Program-made: the position numbers and the translations under genes
Shown here: piece after piece, positions 5,961-7,056 of the stretch
How positions within the stretch are numbered: position 1 is the stretch's first letter
Layout of the letters: each line of letters begins with the position of its first letter
NCBI GenBank assembly: GCA_029548715.1
Contig: JAKPMW010000028.1
Coordinates: 1-7,056 of the forward strand
Origin: Spirochaetota bacterium
Lineage (GTDB): Bacteria > Spirochaetota > JAGLSM01 > JAKPMW01
Length of the DNA: 7,056 bases
Reading direction: 5' to 3'
The notes under the pieces: generated by a model
What the model saw: only the letters and a program-made list of their open reading frames with translations
What the model was told of the DNA's origin: nothing
Database searches by the model: none

Positions 5961-7056
5961 ATGCGCATCGTACTGGGATACCTCTCCCGCCATATTGCCC
6001 CCGGCGAGGACTTCATGTCCCTCCTCCCGACCGGGCTGCCGGTCATGGCGGCCATGCTCGAACGCCAGGGCCACGAGGTGCTTTTGGCCAATTTCTCGGG
6101 TCTCGAACCCAAAAAGGCCCTGCGCGTGTTGCGCGAATTTGACCCCGGCCTGGCGGGGTTCTCCCTCTTTACCCACAACCGGCTCGAGACCTTCGAACTG
6201 GCGGGCCTGATCCGGCGCAGCCTGCCCGGCTGCCGGATCATCCTGGGAGGGCCCCATGCCTCACCCCTGGGGGACGAGATCCTTGCCCGCGAAACCTGCA
6301 TCGACTGGGTCGTCCAGGGTGAGGGCGAGACCATCCTCTCAGACCTGGTCCGTGTCCTCGCTGCCTGCGATCACACACGCAGCCTCCCTGGTTCAAGGAC
6401 GGTCACCGCTTCAGGAGAGGCAATGCAGTTGCTCTCGCAGGGAGTCCTCCCCCCCCGGGCGACCCTGGTCGCGCCCTCACGAATCAGCGATCTGGATACC
6501 CTGCCGCCAGGCTGCAGCTTTGACGGAACCACCTTTGGAGTCGATCCACGCAGCCAGTATTCGCTCGTGATCGGCTCACGCGGCTGTGCCCATGCCTGCG
6601 CCTTTTGTTCCTCGCCCACATTCTGGGGTCGCCGGGTCAGCTTTCGTTCGGCCCGCTCCATCGTGGACGAACTCCGGCTGGCACACACCCGCTACGGGAT
6701 TACCTATTTCCATATCCGTGATGACAATTTCACCCTGCACCGCGAACGGGCCCTCGAATTTGCCCGCCTGATCCGGACCGAAGGACCAGCGGTCCGCTTC
6801 AACTGCCAGGCCCGGGTGGATGCTGTCGACGAACAACTGCTCACCGAACTGGCCGAGGCCGGACTCGAACATATCCAGTTTGGTGTCGAGTCGGGCAGCA
6901 TGGCCACCCTGGCCCGCTTTGCCAAGGATGTGACCCCCGAAGCCGTCATCCGGGCCTGCGCCGCCGCCCGGGGCGCCGGAATAGTGGCCTCTGTCTACCT
7001 GATCGGTGCAGTACCGGATGAGACCGGTGCCGACATCCGTGCCACCCGGACCCTCC
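5961..7056 (+). CDS. B12-binding-type radical SAM protein (partial, runs off right edge)
   Basis: The first 365 residues of a class B-type radical SAM enzyme. The N-terminal 20-135 is a Rossmann-like B12-binding-type domain: LPTGLPVMAAMLERQGHEV, ILGGPHAS (94-101) and VVQGEGET (117-124), the usual landmarks of BchE/Elp3-like B12 radical SAMs. The radical SAM barrel starts near 200 with RGCAHACAFC; Cys209, Cys213 and Cys216 form the CxxxCxxC that binds the [4Fe-4S] cluster and SAM. IRDDNFTLHRERA (252-264) and HIQFGVESGS (304-313) are further family motifs. The DxHxxG cobalamin-ligand motif is absent, so cobalamin, if bound, would be base-off without a His ligand. Members of this superfamily methylate unactivated carbons or remodel lipids, tetrapyrroles and natural products; the substrate here is unknown. 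The ATG is preceded by AAAAAGGCAGG. It may share a transcript with the cyclase gene. The C-terminus lies outside the window. Confidence 0.9.
   Translation, partial: MRIVLGYLSRHIAPGEDFMSLLPTGLPVMAAMLERQGHEVLLANFSGLEPKKALRVLREFDPGLAGFSLFTHNRLETFELAGLIRRSLPGCRIILGGPHASPLGDEILARETCIDWVVQGEGETILSDLVRVLAACDHTRSLPGSRTVTASGEAMQLLSQGVLPPRATLVAPSRISDLDTLPPGCSFDGTTFGVDPRSQYSLVIGSRGCAHACAFCSSPTFWGRRVSFRSARSIVDELRLAHTRYGITYFHIRDDNFTLHRERALEFARLIRTEGPAVRFNCQARVDAVDEQLLTELAEAGLEHIQFGVESGSMATLARFAKDVTPEAVIRACAAARGAGIVASVYLIGAVPDETGADIRATRTL

Overview
This 7.1 kb window is GC-rich bacterial chromosome, densely coding, with no sign of mobile elements, CRISPR arrays or RNA genes. The gene content points to a Gram-negative bacterium of the Desulfobacterota / Deltaproteobacteria type. 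The main clue is a lysC-cimA pair with the long, two-domain kind of citramalate synthase found in Geobacter relatives. The placement is inferred from gene content and is not proven.

Left part (1-3238, minus strand): a tight operon read right to left, lysC (aspartokinase, GTG start) - cimA ((R)-citramalate synthase) - murI (glutamate racemase, cut by the window edge). The gaps are 3 and 16 bases. The cimA ribosome binding site overlaps the lysC stop. LysC opens the aspartate family (lysine, diaminopimelate, threonine, methionine), CimA supplies a threonine-independent route to 2-oxobutyrate and isoleucine, and MurI makes D-glutamate. LysC (through diaminopimelate) and MurI both feed peptidoglycan. 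LysC carries an unusual Lys/Ala-rich C-terminal tail.

Middle (3239-4386): a 280-base gap upstream of lysC holds a candidate promoter, a possible 21-codon reading frame with a good ribosome binding site, and a sequence that can fold as a three-way junction. Then comes an alpha/beta-hydrolase with an apparently complete catalytic triad (minus strand), separated by only 52 bases from the divergent plus-strand genes.

Right part (4387-7056, plus strand): the most interesting gene is a 477-residue soluble protein. It joins an N-terminal PTS EIIA type-2 (fructose/nitrogen-PTS-like) domain with its phosphorylatable histidine, a middle domain resembling the pyruvate-kinase C-terminal fold, and a C-terminal diadenylate cyclase (DAC/DisA_N) domain. 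The last two domains look like the archaeal CdaZ/DacZ arrangement. With EIIA added, the protein looks like a c-di-AMP synthase that could be controlled by PTS phosphorylation state. It is followed by a B12-binding-type radical SAM enzyme, cut by the right edge and possibly in the same transcription unit.
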